A DNA stretch of 63,112 nucleotides from contig CAINRW010000024.1 of the NCBI GenBank assembly GCA_903852815.1, positions 1-63,112 of the forward strand, given 5' to 3'. The notes beneath the pieces were generated by a model. It saw nothing but the letters and a program-made list of their open reading frames with translations, was not told where the DNA came from and made no database searches. This DNA is from an uncultured Actinomycetes bacterium (GTDB lineage Bacteria; Actinomycetota; Actinomycetes; Nanopelagicales; Nanopelagicaceae). A program made the translations under genes and the position numbers. Positions 33,008 through 43,800 of the stretch are shown in pieces (positions within the stretch are counted from its first letter, which is position 1; the number at the start of each line of letters is the position of its first letter).

Positions 33008-34264
33008 ATGAACGGCCGCATTGCCACCTTGATGGTGCATACATCCCCATTAGATCAGCCAGGAATTGGTGATGCCGGCGGAATGAATATTTATGTTGTG
33101 GAATCTGCACAACGAATGGCGGCAATGGGTGTCGAAGTTGATATTTTTACTCGGCGAACAAATGCTGATCAACCCGAAATCGTGGATATTTCACCGGGAG
33201 TTCGAGTTCGACATTTTGATTGTGGTCACGGAGCGCTAACTAAAGAGCAACTCCCAATTCATATCGCAGGACTCTCTAAAGAGTTTTTACGAATTGCTAA
33301 AAATGAAAATTACGATGTCATTCATTCGCATTATTGGATCTCAGGAAAAGTTGCCATGAATGCTGCAAAAGAATTAGGAATTCCGCTGGTGCACACAATG
33401 CACACAATGGCACGAGTGAAGAATTTAAATCTTGCCGAAGGTGAAGTTCCGGAACCAATGATTCGCGTACAAGGTGAAACTCAAGTTGTCGCCGCCGCAC
33501 AAGCTCTAATTGCAAATACAGATGCCGAAGCAGCAAGTTTAGTTTCCCTTTATGACGCCTGTCCCGACACCGCGCACGTAGTAACACCAGGTGTTGATCT
33601 TTATACATTTACGCCTGGAGCTGGACGAAAGTCAGCACGTGAATTCATCGGAGTTAAAGAAGATGCACTTGTGATTAGTTTTGTGGGACGGATTCAACCG
33701 CACAAAGGCCCTGAGGTGCTCATTCGTGCAACTTCGGAGTTAGTAAAACACTCACCTCTACTTCGGCCCAAACTAGTTGTAAATATTATTGGTGGAGCAT
33801 CTGGAGCCAATACTGAAGAAGTTGAACGTTTAAAAGAGTTAACAACATGGCTTGGAATCGATGATGTTGTTAGTTTTACTCCGCCGGTAACACGTGCAGA
33901 TTTGCCACAGTGGTACCGCGCTGCTGATTTAGTGTGCGTTCCAAGTTATTCAGAGAGTTTCGGTTTAGTCGCACTTGAGGCTCAAGCATGTGCAACACCA
34001 GTGGTTGCTACTGCAGTTGGAGGCTTACGAACTGCGGTTGCTGATGGAATTTCAGGCGTATTAGTTGATGGGCATGATGCAAAAGCTTGGTCATCTGTAA
34101 TTGCTCGTTTGCTTATGGAGCCACAACGTCGTGTACTTCTTTCAATGGGCGCAGTAGAACATGCATCTCACTTTGGTTGGGATGCAACTGCACGTGGAAC
34201 TTTAGATATTTACGATCAAGTAATTACTGAAAATAATGCTGCTCGTAAAATTGCTGGTGAGTAG
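33008..34264 (+). CDS. mshA: D-inositol-3-phosphate glycosyltransferase
   Basis: 418 aa GT4 enzyme. MshA-specific features: HTSPLDQPGIGDAGGMNIYV (UDP-GlcNAc and inositol-phosphate site), IHSHYWISGKVA, and the HTMHTMARVKNLNLAEGE loop. C-terminal Rossmann half: ISFVGRIQPHKGPEVLI, SYSESFGLVALEAQACATPVVATAVGGL with the catalytic Glu. It transfers GlcNAc to inositol-3-phosphate, the first step of mycothiol synthesis. mshD-like lies upstream in the window; mshB and mshC are not here. Followed with no gap by the YbjN gene. Confidence 0.93.
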   Translation: MNGRIATLMVHTSPLDQPGIGDAGGMNIYVVESAQRMAAMGVEVDIFTRRTNADQPEIVDISPGVRVRHFDCGHGALTKEQLPIHIAGLSKEFLRIAKNENYDVIHSHYWISGKVAMNAAKELGIPLVHTMHTMARVKNLNLAEGEVPEPMIRVQGETQVVAAAQALIANTDAEAASLVSLYDACPDTAHVVTPGVDLYTFTPGAGRKSAREFIGVKEDALVISFVGRIQPHKGPEVLIRATSELVKHSPLLRPKLVVNIIGGASGANTEEVERLKELTTWLGIDDVVSFTPPVTRADLPQWYRAADLVCVPSYSESFGLVALEAQACATPVVATAVGGLRTAVADGISGVLVDGHDAKAWSSVIARLLMEPQRRVLLSMGAVEHASHFGWDATARGTLDIYDQVITENNAARKIAGE

Positions 34265-34747
34265 ATGGCAGCCATAGATCCACGAATAATTATTGAAGAG
34301 TTCTTAGATTCACATGATTTAGAGTTTGATAGAAAAGATGAAAATACTTTCTTAATAACTTTGCCCGGTGAAAAGAAATTGCAAACTCATTGTGCACTTG
34401 TGGTTGGAGATCATTCATTGAGCATCAATGCATTCGTCATTAGAAAACCCGATGATAATGAGGCAGCTATTCATGCTTGGTGCATGGCAAAAAATGCCTC
34501 CCTGTATGGAATAGCTTTTGCAATCAATGAAGTGCGGGATATTTTCCTTGTAGGTCGCCTACCTATTTCAGCCGTTACCGACCGTGAAATCGATCGATTA
34601 GTGGGCTCGGTCTTGCAAATCTCTGATGCATCATTTAACCCGTTGCTTGAACTCGGCTTTGCGAATGCAATTCGCCGTGAGTGGGCTTGGCGTATTTCTC
34701 GCGGAGAGTCACTGGCAAATTTAGAGGCTTTCAAACATTTGGTTTAG
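34265..34747 (+). CDS. YbjN-domain protein
   Basis: 160 aa, beginning directly after the mshA stop. Type III secretion chaperone-like/YbjN fold: IIIEEFLDSHDLEFDRKDENTFLITLPGEKK and MAKNASLYGIAFAIN with DIFLVGRLPISAVTDREIDRLVGSVLQ. The order mshA-YbjN-gpm is the same as in mycobacteria. Function is unknown, perhaps a folding or stress factor. Confidence 0.85.
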   Translation: MAAIDPRIIIEEFLDSHDLEFDRKDENTFLITLPGEKKLQTHCALVVGDHSLSINAFVIRKPDDNEAAIHAWCMAKNASLYGIAFAINEVRDIFLVGRLPISAVTDREIDRLVGSVLQISDASFNPLLELGFANAIRREWAWRISRGESLANLEAFKHLV

Positions 34748-34756
34748 GATGTCTCC

Positions 34757-35500
34757 ATGAGTAACTTTGAACTAATCCTTTTGCGCCATGGTGAATCTGA
34801 ATGGAACGCCAAAAATCTATTTACTGGCTGGGTGGATGTTCGCCTGTCCGATAAAGGTGAAGCCGAAGCGCGTCGCGGTGGTTCACTCTTGGCCGAGCGA
34901 GGCTTGCTGCCAGATTTAGTTCACACTTCACTTCTTCGCCGCGCGATTCATACCTCGCAATTGGCACTTGATGCGTGCGATCGCCATTGGATTCCAGTTA
35001 AGCGTTCGTGGCGCTTAAACGAGCGTCATTACGGCGCACTTCAAGGCAAAGATAAGGCTCAGACTCTTGCTCAATACGGTGAAGAGCAGTTTCAGTTATG
35101 GCGTCGCTCTTTTGACGTACCGCCACCACCAATCGAAGACAATGATGAGTTTTCTCAGGTACATGATGCACGTTATGCCGATATAACAACGCCTAAGACT
35201 GAATGCCTCAAAGACGTTGTAGAGCGAATGCTGCCTTACTGGCATGAATCGATTGTTCCTGATCTCAAGGCTGGAAAGCGTGTGCTTGTAACTGCACATG
35301 GAAATTCTTTGCGTGCTTTGGTTAAGCATCTTGATGGAATCAGTGATGCAGATATTGCTGGTTTAAATATTCCAACTGGAATTCCTCTGTACTACAAACT
35401 GGATGCAGATTTGATGCCGACGCAAAAAGGTGGCGAGTATTTAGATCCAGAAGCTGCTAAAGAGGCTATTGCAGCCGTTGCTAATCAGGGTAAAAAGTAA
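34757..35500 (+). CDS. gpmA: 2,3-bisphosphoglycerate-dependent phosphoglycerate mutase
   Basis: 247 aa. Catalytic [21 protein letters not shown] with the phospho-His, [32 protein letters not shown] with the acid Glu, and [22 protein letters not shown] with the second His. Converts 3- to 2-phosphoglycerate in glycolysis. Convergent with the lipoprotein gene, with two bases between stops. Confidence 0.95.
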   Translation: MSNFELILLRHGESEWNAKNLFTGWVDVRLSDKGEAEARRGGSLLAERGLLPDLVHTSLLRRAIHTSQLALDACDRHWIPVKRSWRLNERHYGALQGKDKAQTLAQYGEEQFQLWRRSFDVPPPPIEDNDEFSQVHDARYADITTPKTECLKDVVERMLPYWHESIVPDLKAGKRVLVTAHGNSLRALVKHLDGISDADIAGLNIPTGIPLYYKLDADLMPTQKGGEYLDPEAAKEAIAAVANQGKK

Positions 35501-35502
35501 AT

Positions 35503-35982
35503 TTACTTTGAAGTGATTCCGGCGTAAGTATCGCGCTGGTCACGGATTAGTGCCTGAACATTTACTTGGCCAGCACGTGCAAAGAACATCGAGATTTCAA
35601 CGCGTTGACCAGCTTTAGCACCAAGGGCATTTACGACTGCCTTTGCATTAGCGCTCGCACCTTCAAAAATAATTGGCTGATTCTGCGCTAAAACATTTTT
35701 TCCAGTTAATTGCGCAAGCTGACCATTAATAGTTAAACCTAATAACGCATCTTCAGTTGGATTTGAATTAACTATTGTTCCAACCAGAACTCCGGCACCA
35801 TCTGCCGTATCTACCAAAAGAATATTTACCAACTTAATATTGTTTTCATTTGACGTGATCGAAGCTTCGACGCCGTCAGTTACTTGATTGACTTGTCGCG
35901 TAGATGCATTTAGACCAGCACCACAAGCAGTTAATGATGCAGATAAAATTAGAACTGAAAATGCAGTAAGTGTGCGACGCAT
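35503..35982 (-). CDS. Putative lipoprotein near carD (LpqE-like position)
   Basis: 159 aa. Lipobox LSASLTACGAG near residue 20 gives a lipidated Cys. The mature part has strands VNILLVDTADGAGVLVGTIVNSNPTEDALLGLTIN and QRVEISMFFARAGQVNVQALI, an Ig-like/PCuAC-type beta fold. Mycobacterial lpqE sits in the same place, divergent from carD, so it is likely an LpqE relative. Sequence identity could not be tested here. Function unknown. Confidence 0.75.
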   Translation of the reverse strand: MRRTLTAFSVLILSASLTACGAGLNASTRQVNQVTDGVEASITSNENNIKLVNILLVDTADGAGVLVGTIVNSNPTEDALLGLTINGQLAQLTGKNVLAQNQPIIFEGASANAKAVVNALGAKAGQRVEISMFFARAGQVNVQALIRDQRDTYAGITSK

Positions 35983-36036
35983 AGGCCAAATTATCTCACA
36001 TCAAATAAGTAGTGTTTAACGCTGATTATTCGCAGG

Positions 36037-36065
36037 TTTTCTGATAGTGAATATGCTGGTAGAAT
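36037..36065 (+). promoter_or_regulatory. Likely carD promoter
   Basis: Extended -10 TGGTAGAAT (TG 36057, TAGAAT 36060-36065) with a weak -35 TTTTCT at 36037, spacing 17. The start of carD lies 24 nt downstream of the -10. Confidence 0.5.
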
Positions 36066-36089
36066 CGTCCCCCTAGCGAAGGGCATCAC

Positions 36090-36572
36090 ATGACATTTAA
36101 GGTCGGCGAAACCGTTGTTTATCCTCATCACGGGGCTGCATTAATCGAAGCTATTGAAACACGCGTGATCAAGGGTGAAGAAAAAACCTACCTAGTGTTA
36201 AAAGTTGCTCAAGGCGATTTAACTGTTCGAGTTCCTGCAGACAATGTAGATCTCGTCGGAGTTCGCGATGTCGTTGATTCTGCTGGATTGGATCGTGTTT
36301 TCAACGTTCTTCGCCAGCCTTACACAGAAGAACCAACTAACTGGTCACGTCGCTACAAAGCCAATCTTGAAAAACTCGCCTCAGGTGATGTTATTAAAGT
36401 TGCTGAAGTTGTTCGCGATTTATATCGTCGCGACTTAGATCGTGGACTTTCAGCTGGTGAAAAGCGCATGCTCGCCAAGGCGAAGCAGATCCTTATCTCA
36501 GAGCTTGCTCTTGCTGAGCGCACTGATGAAGAAAAGGCTGCAGTAATCCTTGACGAGGTTCTCGCTTCGTAA
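36090..36572 (+). CDS. carD: CarD-family transcription regulator
   Basis: 160 aa. N-terminal RNA polymerase-interacting Tudor-like domain ([53 protein letters not shown]) and C-terminal DNA-binding helices containing [32 protein letters not shown], with the conserved Trp that wedges at the -10 upstream edge. It stabilises open promoter complexes, notably at rRNA and housekeeping promoters. Heads carD-ispDF-cysS-rlmB, the usual actinobacterial order. Confidence 0.95.
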   Translation: MTFKVGETVVYPHHGAALIEAIETRVIKGEEKTYLVLKVAQGDLTVRVPADNVDLVGVRDVVDSAGLDRVFNVLRQPYTEEPTNWSRRYKANLEKLASGDVIKVAEVVRDLYRRDLDRGLSAGEKRMLAKAKQILISELALAERTDEEKAAVILDEVLAS

Positions 36573-36574
36573 CA

Positions 36575-37693
36575 ATGGTCATTAGTGCCATCATCGCTGC
36601 CGCCGGCAGTGGTGAACGTTTTGGCGCTGGCTATCCAAAAGCTCTCATCCAGTTACTGGATCGCACTTTATTAGAGCACGCGATTTCTTCACTTGCGCCA
36701 GTAGCAGACCAAATAATCGTCACAGCTCCAGCAGGGTTTGAAAAAACAGTAAGTGACATTGTAGGCGACGGCGTAATTGTTGTTACAGGTGGCGCAACAC
36801 GTTCTGCCAGTGTGCGAAATGCTTTAGCGGTTGTCACGGGTGATTTCGTCTTAATCCATGATGCGGCAAGGGCATTGGCAAGTACAGAACTTGCTTCACG
36901 AGTTATTTCTGAACTTGAAAACGGTTCAACTGCAGTTGTGCCAGCACTTGCAGTCATCGACACAATAAAAATCATCAATTCGGCGGGCGAAGTTATTTCA
37001 ACTCCAGATCGCGCAAATTTAGTTGCAGTTCAAACCCCACAAGGATTCATCACCTCTGAATTAAGAACTGCCCATGCAAGCGCACTTGAAGCAACCGATG
37101 ATGCAGCTTTAATTGAATCAAATGGTGGAGTAGTTAAAACTATTCCGGGGGAAGAGCGCGCATTTAAAATAACAACTCCTTCAGATTTAAATACTGCGCT
37201 TTCTTATTTAACTTCTGGAAGAGAAATTCGCACAGGTATTGGAACCGATGCTCATGCATTTGGTGTTGGTCGCCCACTGTGGCTGGCAGGTTTATTTTGG
37301 CCCGATCAAGAAGGTGTTGATGGGCATTCAGATGGTGACGTCGCTGCGCATGCAATTTGTGACGCATTATTTGCTGCAACAAAACTTGGTGATTTGGGTA
37401 GTAATTTTGGAACGGACCGCCCTGAATATGCAGGTGCATCTGGAACGCAATTACTACAAGAAGCTTTTTCAATGATTACTAAAGCTGGATTTACAATCTC
37501 AAATGTGAGCGTCCAAATTATTGGTAATCGTCCAAAAATCGGAACTCGTCGCGCTGAAGCAATTGATGCAATTTCACTCGCCCTTGGTGGCGCAGAGGTA
37601 TCGGTCTCAGCAACTACCACCGACGGCATGGGCTTAACGGGTGAGGGCAAAGGCATCGCAGCCATTGCAAGTGCCCTGGTTTATAAGCAGTAG
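36575..37693 (+). CDS. ispDF: Bifunctional IspD-IspF (MEP pathway)
   Basis: 372 aa. N-terminal IspD (about 1-210): [20 protein letters not shown] cytidylyltransferase loop, [13 protein letters not shown], and AVQTPQGF. C-terminal IspF (about 213-370): [21 protein letters not shown] with the metal Asp/His, [20 protein letters not shown], and [17 protein letters not shown]. Catalyses CTP transfer to methylerythritol phosphate and later cyclisation to MEcPP. Actinobacteria more often have separate ispD and ispF genes, so the fusion is notable. Two bases after carD. Confidence 0.95.
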   Translation: MVISAIIAAAGSGERFGAGYPKALIQLLDRTLLEHAISSLAPVADQIIVTAPAGFEKTVSDIVGDGVIVVTGGATRSASVRNALAVVTGDFVLIHDAARALASTELASRVISELENGSTAVVPALAVIDTIKIINSAGEVISTPDRANLVAVQTPQGFITSELRTAHASALEATDDAALIESNGGVVKTIPGEERAFKITTPSDLNTALSYLTSGREIRTGIGTDAHAFGVGRPLWLAGLFWPDQEGVDGHSDGDVAAHAICDALFAATKLGDLGSNFGTDRPEYAGASGTQLLQEAFSMITKAGFTISNVSVQIIGNRPKIGTRRAEAIDAISLALGGAEVSVSATTTDGMGLTGEGKGIAAIASALVYKQ

Positions 37694-37702
37694 AATTAGC
37701 AA

Positions 37703-39106
37703 ATGTCCGCACTGAATCTATATGACACTGCAACGCGAGAAGTAGGCGAATTTCAGCCACTTATCCCGGGTGAAGTTTCAATCTATGTGTGTGGCGCAAC
37801 AGTTCAAGCAGCCCCACATATTGGACATGTTCGTAGCGCAGTCAATTTTGATATTTTGCGCCGTTGGTTAATCTGGAGTGGCTACGAGGTAACTTTTATT
37901 CGAAACGTCACCGATATCGATGACAAGATTTTGCAAAAAGCTGTAATTGAGAAAATGCAATGGTGGGCACTCGCCATGAAATACGAGCGAATCTTCAGTG
38001 CAGCATATGCTTCGCTCAATGTTTTGCCACCAACATATGAGCCACGTGCAACTGGGCATGTAACTCAGATGATCGAACTTATGGAAACTTTAATTGCAAA
38101 TGGCGCAGCTTATGCTCCAGGTAATGGTGATGTTTATTTGGAAGTACGCAAACTAAAACGCTATTTAACTTTGTCAGGTCAGAAACTTGATGACTTGCAA
38201 CCAGCAGGTGACGTTGATGCCAATAATTCGAAAAAGCGCGATCCACGCGATTTCGCGCTTTGGAAGGCTGCAAAAATTGGTGAACCTTCATGGCCGACTC
38301 CTTGGGGAGCAGGGCGTCCGGGTTGGCATCTTGAATGTTCAGCAATGGCTCACACATATTTGGGTGAAGCTTTTGATATTCACGCTGGAGGTCTTGACTT
38401 AATTTTCCCTCATCACGAAAATGAAATTGCACAATCTGAAGCTGCAGGTCACAAGTTTGCAAATCGATGGTTGCACAATGCTTGGGTCACACAGTCTGGC
38501 GAAAAAATGAGTAAGTCGCTAGGAAATACTTTGCAGGTTGATGTTATTTTGCAACGTGTCCGCGGAATTGAACTTCGTTGGTACCTTGGAAGCGCGCACT
38601 ACCGTTCTATGTTGGAATATTCCGAAGCGGCCCTTGATGAATCTGCAGTTGCATTTCGCAGAATCGAGCACTTCTTAAATCGTGCAACTGAAATTCTTGG
38701 TACACACCCAGCACCTGTCGTAAACGATGCATTTTGTGCAGCCATGAATGATGATTTAGCTGTTCCAGCTGCACTTGCAGGAATTTCTGAAAATCTTAGA
38801 GTTGGAAATCAAGCAATAACTGATGGTGACAAAGATGCTATTGGTAAGAATGCAAGTGAAATTCGTGGCGCTCTTTCGATACTTGGTTGCGACCCCTTTG
38901 ATCCAAATTACACTTTAGAAAACTCCACAAATCTGAGTGATGCGCTTAATGGCGTTATAACTCTGGCACTCAAGGAGCGCACCGCCGCTAGAGAGCGCAA
39001 AGACTTCGCTGCATCGGATGCAATTCGTGATGGGCTATTGGAATTAGGAATTACAATTGAAGACACAGCACAAGGGCCGCGTTGGTCGATGACGGAAAAG
39101 AGCTAA
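37703..39106 (+). CDS. cysS: Cysteinyl-tRNA synthetase
   Basis: 467 aa class I synthetase. YVCGATVQAAPHIGHVRSAV contains the zinc Cys and HIGH-type motif (PHIGH); FIRNVTDIDDKI; GRPGWHLECSAMAHTYLG and FPHHENEIAQSEAA for zinc ligands; KMSKSLGN is the KMSKS loop. The C-terminal DALR-type helical part ends in RKDFAASDAIRDGLLELGI. Charges tRNA-Cys. Starts nine bases after ispDF. Confidence 0.96.
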   Translation: MSALNLYDTATREVGEFQPLIPGEVSIYVCGATVQAAPHIGHVRSAVNFDILRRWLIWSGYEVTFIRNVTDIDDKILQKAVIEKMQWWALAMKYERIFSAAYASLNVLPPTYEPRATGHVTQMIELMETLIANGAAYAPGNGDVYLEVRKLKRYLTLSGQKLDDLQPAGDVDANNSKKRDPRDFALWKAAKIGEPSWPTPWGAGRPGWHLECSAMAHTYLGEAFDIHAGGLDLIFPHHENEIAQSEAAGHKFANRWLHNAWVTQSGEKMSKSLGNTLQVDVILQRVRGIELRWYLGSAHYRSMLEYSEAALDESAVAFRRIEHFLNRATEILGTHPAPVVNDAFCAAMNDDLAVPAALAGISENLRVGNQAITDGDKDAIGKNASEIRGALSILGCDPFDPNYTLENSTNLSDALNGVITLALKERTAARERKDFAASDAIRDGLLELGITIEDTAQGPRWSMTEKS

Positions 39107-39108
39107 CG

Positions 39109-40086
39109 ATGGCTGGTAATTCATCTCGCAAAGGCGCAATCCGCCAATCCAAAAAAGGTCCATCAGCAGGTACGGGTGGAAAAAATAAAAAGCGCCTTGA
39201 AGGAAAAGGTCCTACGCCAAAGGCTGAAGATCGTCCGTATCACGCTGCGGCTAAACGTAAAAAAGCTGCAGAGAAAAAAGCAACTCGAAGCACTAGTCCA
39301 CGTGCAACAACCTTGACTCGTTCGGCTCCGTCGCGTGCACCTCGTGGTGAACGTCCACGCGGTGAAATCGTCGCCGGGCGTAACGCAGTTTTAGAAGCTT
39401 TGCGAGAAGCAGTCCCAGCAACTGAATTATTAGTCGCACGAAGTATTGACGTTGATGATCGAGTCGCAGAATCTCTTAAACTTGCATTGCACTTAGGTCT
39501 TCCAATTCGCGAAGCACATCGCGCAGAAGTTGAAGGAATTTCTCCTAATAGCCAAGGAATTATTCTTGCAATTAAACCTTTCCAATATTCATCTTTTGAA
39601 GAAATTATGCAACGTGCAAAGTACCCAGCGTTGATTGTCGCACTCGATGGCGTAACAGATCCACGTAACTTAGGTGCCATTGTTAGAAGTGCGGCCGCTT
39701 TTGGTGCTGCAGGAGTTTTGATGACTGAACGCCGTGCTGCAGCAATGACAGCCTCTGCTTGGAAAGCATCTGCAGGCGCCGCCGCTCGTTTACCAATCGC
39801 ACAAGTAACAAATTTGGCGCGGACAATTGACGCCGCGAAAAAAGAGGGATTATTTGTTGTTGGTCTTGATGGTGAATCAGAAGACACAATCTCGGCCATG
39901 AAAATTGCAACGGAGCCGGTAATGGTTGTTGTTGGTAGCGAAGGAAAAGGTTTAGCTCGCTTAACACGTGAGAAATGCGACCTCGTAATTTCTATTCCAA
40001 TTAGCGCAACAACTGAATCGCTCAATGCAAGCGTGGCGACTTCAATCGCACTCTTCCATATAGATCAGGCACGTCGTAAGGGGTAA
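39109..40086 (+). CDS. rlmB: 23S rRNA 2'-O-methyltransferase (RlmB, TrmH/SpoU family)
   Basis: 325 aa from ATG 39109; the listed 39082 start overlaps cysS and is unlikely. Residues 1-85 are a basic, low-complexity extension (SRKGAIRQSKKGPSAGTGGKNKKR). Then the substrate-binding domain (GEIVAGRNAVLEALREAVP) and the SPOUT knot: LDGVTDPRNLGAIVRSAAAFGAAGV (motif 1), VMVVVGSEGKGLARLTREKCD (motif 2) and SIPISATTESLNASVATSIAL (motif 3). Methylates G2251 of 23S rRNA in E. coli terms. Two bases after cysS. Confidence 0.93.
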   Translation: MAGNSSRKGAIRQSKKGPSAGTGGKNKKRLEGKGPTPKAEDRPYHAAAKRKKAAEKKATRSTSPRATTLTRSAPSRAPRGERPRGEIVAGRNAVLEALREAVPATELLVARSIDVDDRVAESLKLALHLGLPIREAHRAEVEGISPNSQGIILAIKPFQYSSFEEIMQRAKYPALIVALDGVTDPRNLGAIVRSAAAFGAAGVLMTERRAAAMTASAWKASAGAAARLPIAQVTNLARTIDAAKKEGLFVVGLDGESEDTISAMKIATEPVMVVVGSEGKGLARLTREKCDLVISIPISATTESLNASVATSIALFHIDQARRKG

Positions 40087-40090
40087 TTCC

Positions 40091-40876
40091 ATGATTTATT
40101 CTCGTTTTATCGCCCTCGGAGATTCATTTACTGAGGGCATGTGTGATGAAAAGAGATACGGAAATTATCGGGGCTGGGCAGACCGCGTGGCAGATGTAAT
40201 GGCAACAGCCCACAGTGATTTTACGTATGCCAACTTAGCCATTCGTGGAAAATTAGTTAGCCAAGTAATTGACGAACAAATTTCTGCAGCTTTAGATCAA
40301 GTAACTGGTCCAGAAACTCTCATCTCATTTCATGCGGGTGCAAACGATGTAATTCGCCCTGGATATAAACCTGAAATCATTTTGCCAATGTACTCCGATG
40401 CAGTTCGTCGATTAGCTGCCTCGGGTGCCACCATCATGGTATTTACTGTGCTCGAAAAAACTGGAAATTCCGGAAAATCTGCCCAAATGTGGCAAGCCAG
40501 ATTTAACGTATTTAATAAAAATATCAGAGCAGTAGCAAATGAAGTTGGTGCAATTGTTGTTGATGCAAACGAAGAAGAATCCTTTAGCGACAAAAGATTC
40601 TTAGCTTTTGATCGACTTCACTTAAATCCCATGGGACATGATCGTGTGGCACAAGCTGTATTAGAAGTAATCGGTTTACCTTTTGATGCCAAGTGGCGCG
40701 AACCGCTGCCTGATGCAAAACCTGAACCAAAGATTTTACGTGCAGCAGTAACAACGATTTGGTTCATTACCTTTGCTTTGCCATGGTTATGGCGACGCGC
40801 TCGCGGTAAATCTTCAGGTGATGGTCGCTCTTGCAAATATCCAATAGCGATTCATTGGCCACTTAATTTAGATTGA
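40091..40876 (+). CDS. SGNH/GDSL-family hydrolase
   Basis: 261 aa. Block I FIALGDSFTEGM with the catalytic Ser, block III HAGANDVI, block V FDRLHLNPMGHDRVAQ with the catalytic Asp and His. C-terminal hydrophobic stretch AAVTTIWFITFALPWLWRRARG may be a membrane anchor. No signal peptide, so it probably acts on a cytoplasmic or membrane ester. Convergent with lacZ; stops overlap by nine bases. Confidence 0.87.
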   Translation: MIYSRFIALGDSFTEGMCDEKRYGNYRGWADRVADVMATAHSDFTYANLAIRGKLVSQVIDEQISAALDQVTGPETLISFHAGANDVIRPGYKPEIILPMYSDAVRRLAASGATIMVFTVLEKTGNSGKSAQMWQARFNVFNKNIRAVANEVGAIVVDANEEESFSDKRFLAFDRLHLNPMGHDRVAQAVLEVIGLPFDAKWREPLPDAKPEPKILRAAVTTIWFITFALPWLWRRARGKSSGDGRSCKYPIAIHWPLNLD

Positions 40877-43800
40877 AGTAACGCCCCATTCCCAGGTATG
40901 AACCCCAGGTTTGATTAGATATTTTGGTAAAGTATCTGGACCGCATGAAGATGTACCAACTCCACGATGTGCGCCATCAATATGTACAACCACGGTTCCA
41001 CTTGGTTGAACTTCAACATCATGTGTGGCATCTGCTAAATCAACTGCCCGATTAGGTGTCACGGAAATTTGCAGCGGCTTCTTCATAAAGAATCTAAGAC
41101 CATGTCCTGTTGAATCTGTTAGTTCAAACCATCGAGTAGCGTTGTGTCCACCATTTTCTTGTGGTCGAACATAAGGGACGTACTGTGCGGCGACAGTCGA
41201 TATATATTTATTGATTCGTGCAATTTTGCGATCAGGATACGTTTCATGAGGTCCTGAACCAAACCATGTGAAATTACCGAGAGCTCCATTTAGTTCAAAG
41301 TTAATTCCGATACGTGCGAGATCATCTAATTCTTTTGGAACTACTACCTTTTCAATTACATTAAAACCATCCACCACAGGTGTTATTACTTGAGTATGAA
41401 CGATTGTGAAGCCAGTGCTTGTTTGCCACGTATTCGTAACAGTAACTTCGCTTGGATCCTGTGAAACTTCGCAGTCAATTCGTTCAAGGTCGCGAACCCC
41501 CCAGCGATTCCATTTCGTTGCCATATGACCAATACGATCATTATCCGTAGGGGCGCGCCATAAAGAAAGTTTTGGCGCCATTACTGCCATAGGAAGAACT
41601 ATCTGGCCATATTCATCAATTACATTATTGAACTCATCGGAACTTTCAGCTTCACCGTAGGCAATAATGCGAGAAGGTAGAGGAAGTTGACTCCATCCTG
41701 ATTCAAACATCATGGGCGACCACACTGTGCTTGCAACACGAATGATCGAGAAGTTAATAAAGCGCTCACCAATTGAACTTGAGCGATTTAGGAAATCAGA
41801 GTCAATTCTAAAAGTTGCTTTCTTGCGCGGAGCAACTTTAGGAAGTTTCGCCTTTCCGCTGTCGCTAATCACGCCATCACATGTAATTGACCAATGCACT
41901 TCGTACTCGCTTAAATCTTTAAAGAAATGCTTATTAAAGATTTGGAATACGCCGCTCGAAGCTTTTTCCGAAGTAATTGTTGCTGGTGCGGCAATTACTT
42001 TGAATTCAGACATTGCTGGCTTAGCTGTGCGATCTGGGAAAACCATGCCATCACAGCAGAAATTTCCATCATGCTTTTTCTCGCCGTAATCGCCACCGTA
42101 GGCATTTCGCTGTGAACCATCAGGCAAAGTTTGAACAGGACCGTGATCCCAGAACTCCCAAATGAATCCACCCTGTAAGCCGCGTGTAGATTCAATTACT
42201 TCCCAATATTCGGCCAACGTGCCATTGCTATTTCCCATCGCGTGCGAGTACTCACACATAATGAGTGGACGGTCGGCTTTATTAGAAGTTGCATACTCTT
42301 TAATCGCAGATATTGATGGATACATCGGACAGATCACGTCAGTTAATGAATGGCTTCCCATCCAATTGCCGCGAATACCACCTTCATAATGAAGTGGTCG
42401 GGAAGGATCGAAAGCCCGAACAAAAGCAGCTGCAGCTTCATGATTTGTTCCAGCGCCAGATTCATTTCCGAGTGACCACATAACTGCAGATGGATGATGG
42501 ATATCTCGTTGAACCATTCGGCCAATTCGATCAACGAAGGCAGTCAAATAACGTGTGTCATCGCAAATTGAGGCAATAAATGCGTGAGATTCGATATTTG
42601 CTTCACCGATAACGTAAAAACCTAGTTCATCACATAAATCCAAAAAGGCTGCATCGTTTGGGTAATGCGAAGTTCGTATTGCATTGAAGTTCCAACGCTT
42701 TAATTCGTATAAATCTTCGCGCATATTGTCGCGAGTAAGGGCGCGGCCGGTATAACGATTGAAGTCATGGCGATTGATTCCATAAAATATTACTGGCTTA
42801 CCGTTAACGAGAAAATCTTGACCTTTAATTTCAATTGATCTAAAACCGATTTTTTGCTGCGAAATTTCAACAATATTTCCATCTGGATCAATAAGTTCAA
42901 TGTGAAGGGTATACATATGTGGCGCTTCAGCCGACCAAGCTTTAATGCCTTCAATCTTTGTTTTCAACGCAATCTTGCCGGCAGGCCAAGGCTCATTTTC
43001 TAATATCGCTTTCAAGGCATCGGCAGGCATCTCGCCATCCCAGAATTTGCCATGAAAATACTCATCACTGCGCTTTTTGAGTGCTTCATCTCGCTCGGTC
43101 CATTTTGGAGCAACAAAAGTTTTGAGAGTAGCTGAGAGTTTCGTAGATTCAACATCCGGGAGTTCTTCAATAGAAGTTCGCAATGTGTAATTATGTGTTG
43201 AAAGGTTTTCAACTGAAGCGATGTGTGCACGAATATCTAACGTGCCTGTTGTTCCATCACTTTCAAGACCTGCAGTTGTATAAAACTTTTCGATGAAAAC
43301 TTTATTGGTTACATACAGTTTTACAGAGCGAGTTATTCCACCATGCCACCATTGATCTTGGTCCTCAATAAAAGTTGCATCTGACCATTTAGTTACATCA
43401 ATGCGTAACACATTGCTTCCATGTCGAATAAATTTTGTAATATCAAATTCAGCGGCAAGGCGTGAATCTTTCGTTAAACCAACTTCAACGCCATTGATAA
43501 AAACAAGTGCAACAGATTCATATCCACCAAGTTGTAGAACAACTCTTTTTCCAACCCAACTTTCTGGAAGTTCGAAATCGCGCTCATAGACTCCGTGAGG
43601 GTTTTGTTCTGGAACAAATGGTGGTTGTTCTTCAAAAGGCATTTGAGTATTTGTATAAATCGGTTGATCAAAAAATACTTCGCTCTCGGGTTGCATGGTC
43701 CAAAGCCCAGGAACGGGAATCGATGACCATTTACGACCTAAAGCCTCGCGAGGACTTCGCAACAACTGAAAACGCCAGGTGCCATCAAGGCTAATCTTCT

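Noticed and set aside
39240-40025. 261-aa minus-strand ORF antisense to rlmB
   Set aside because: Shadow of the rlmB coding frame, which has all three SPOUT motifs; the antisense product has no recognisable domain.
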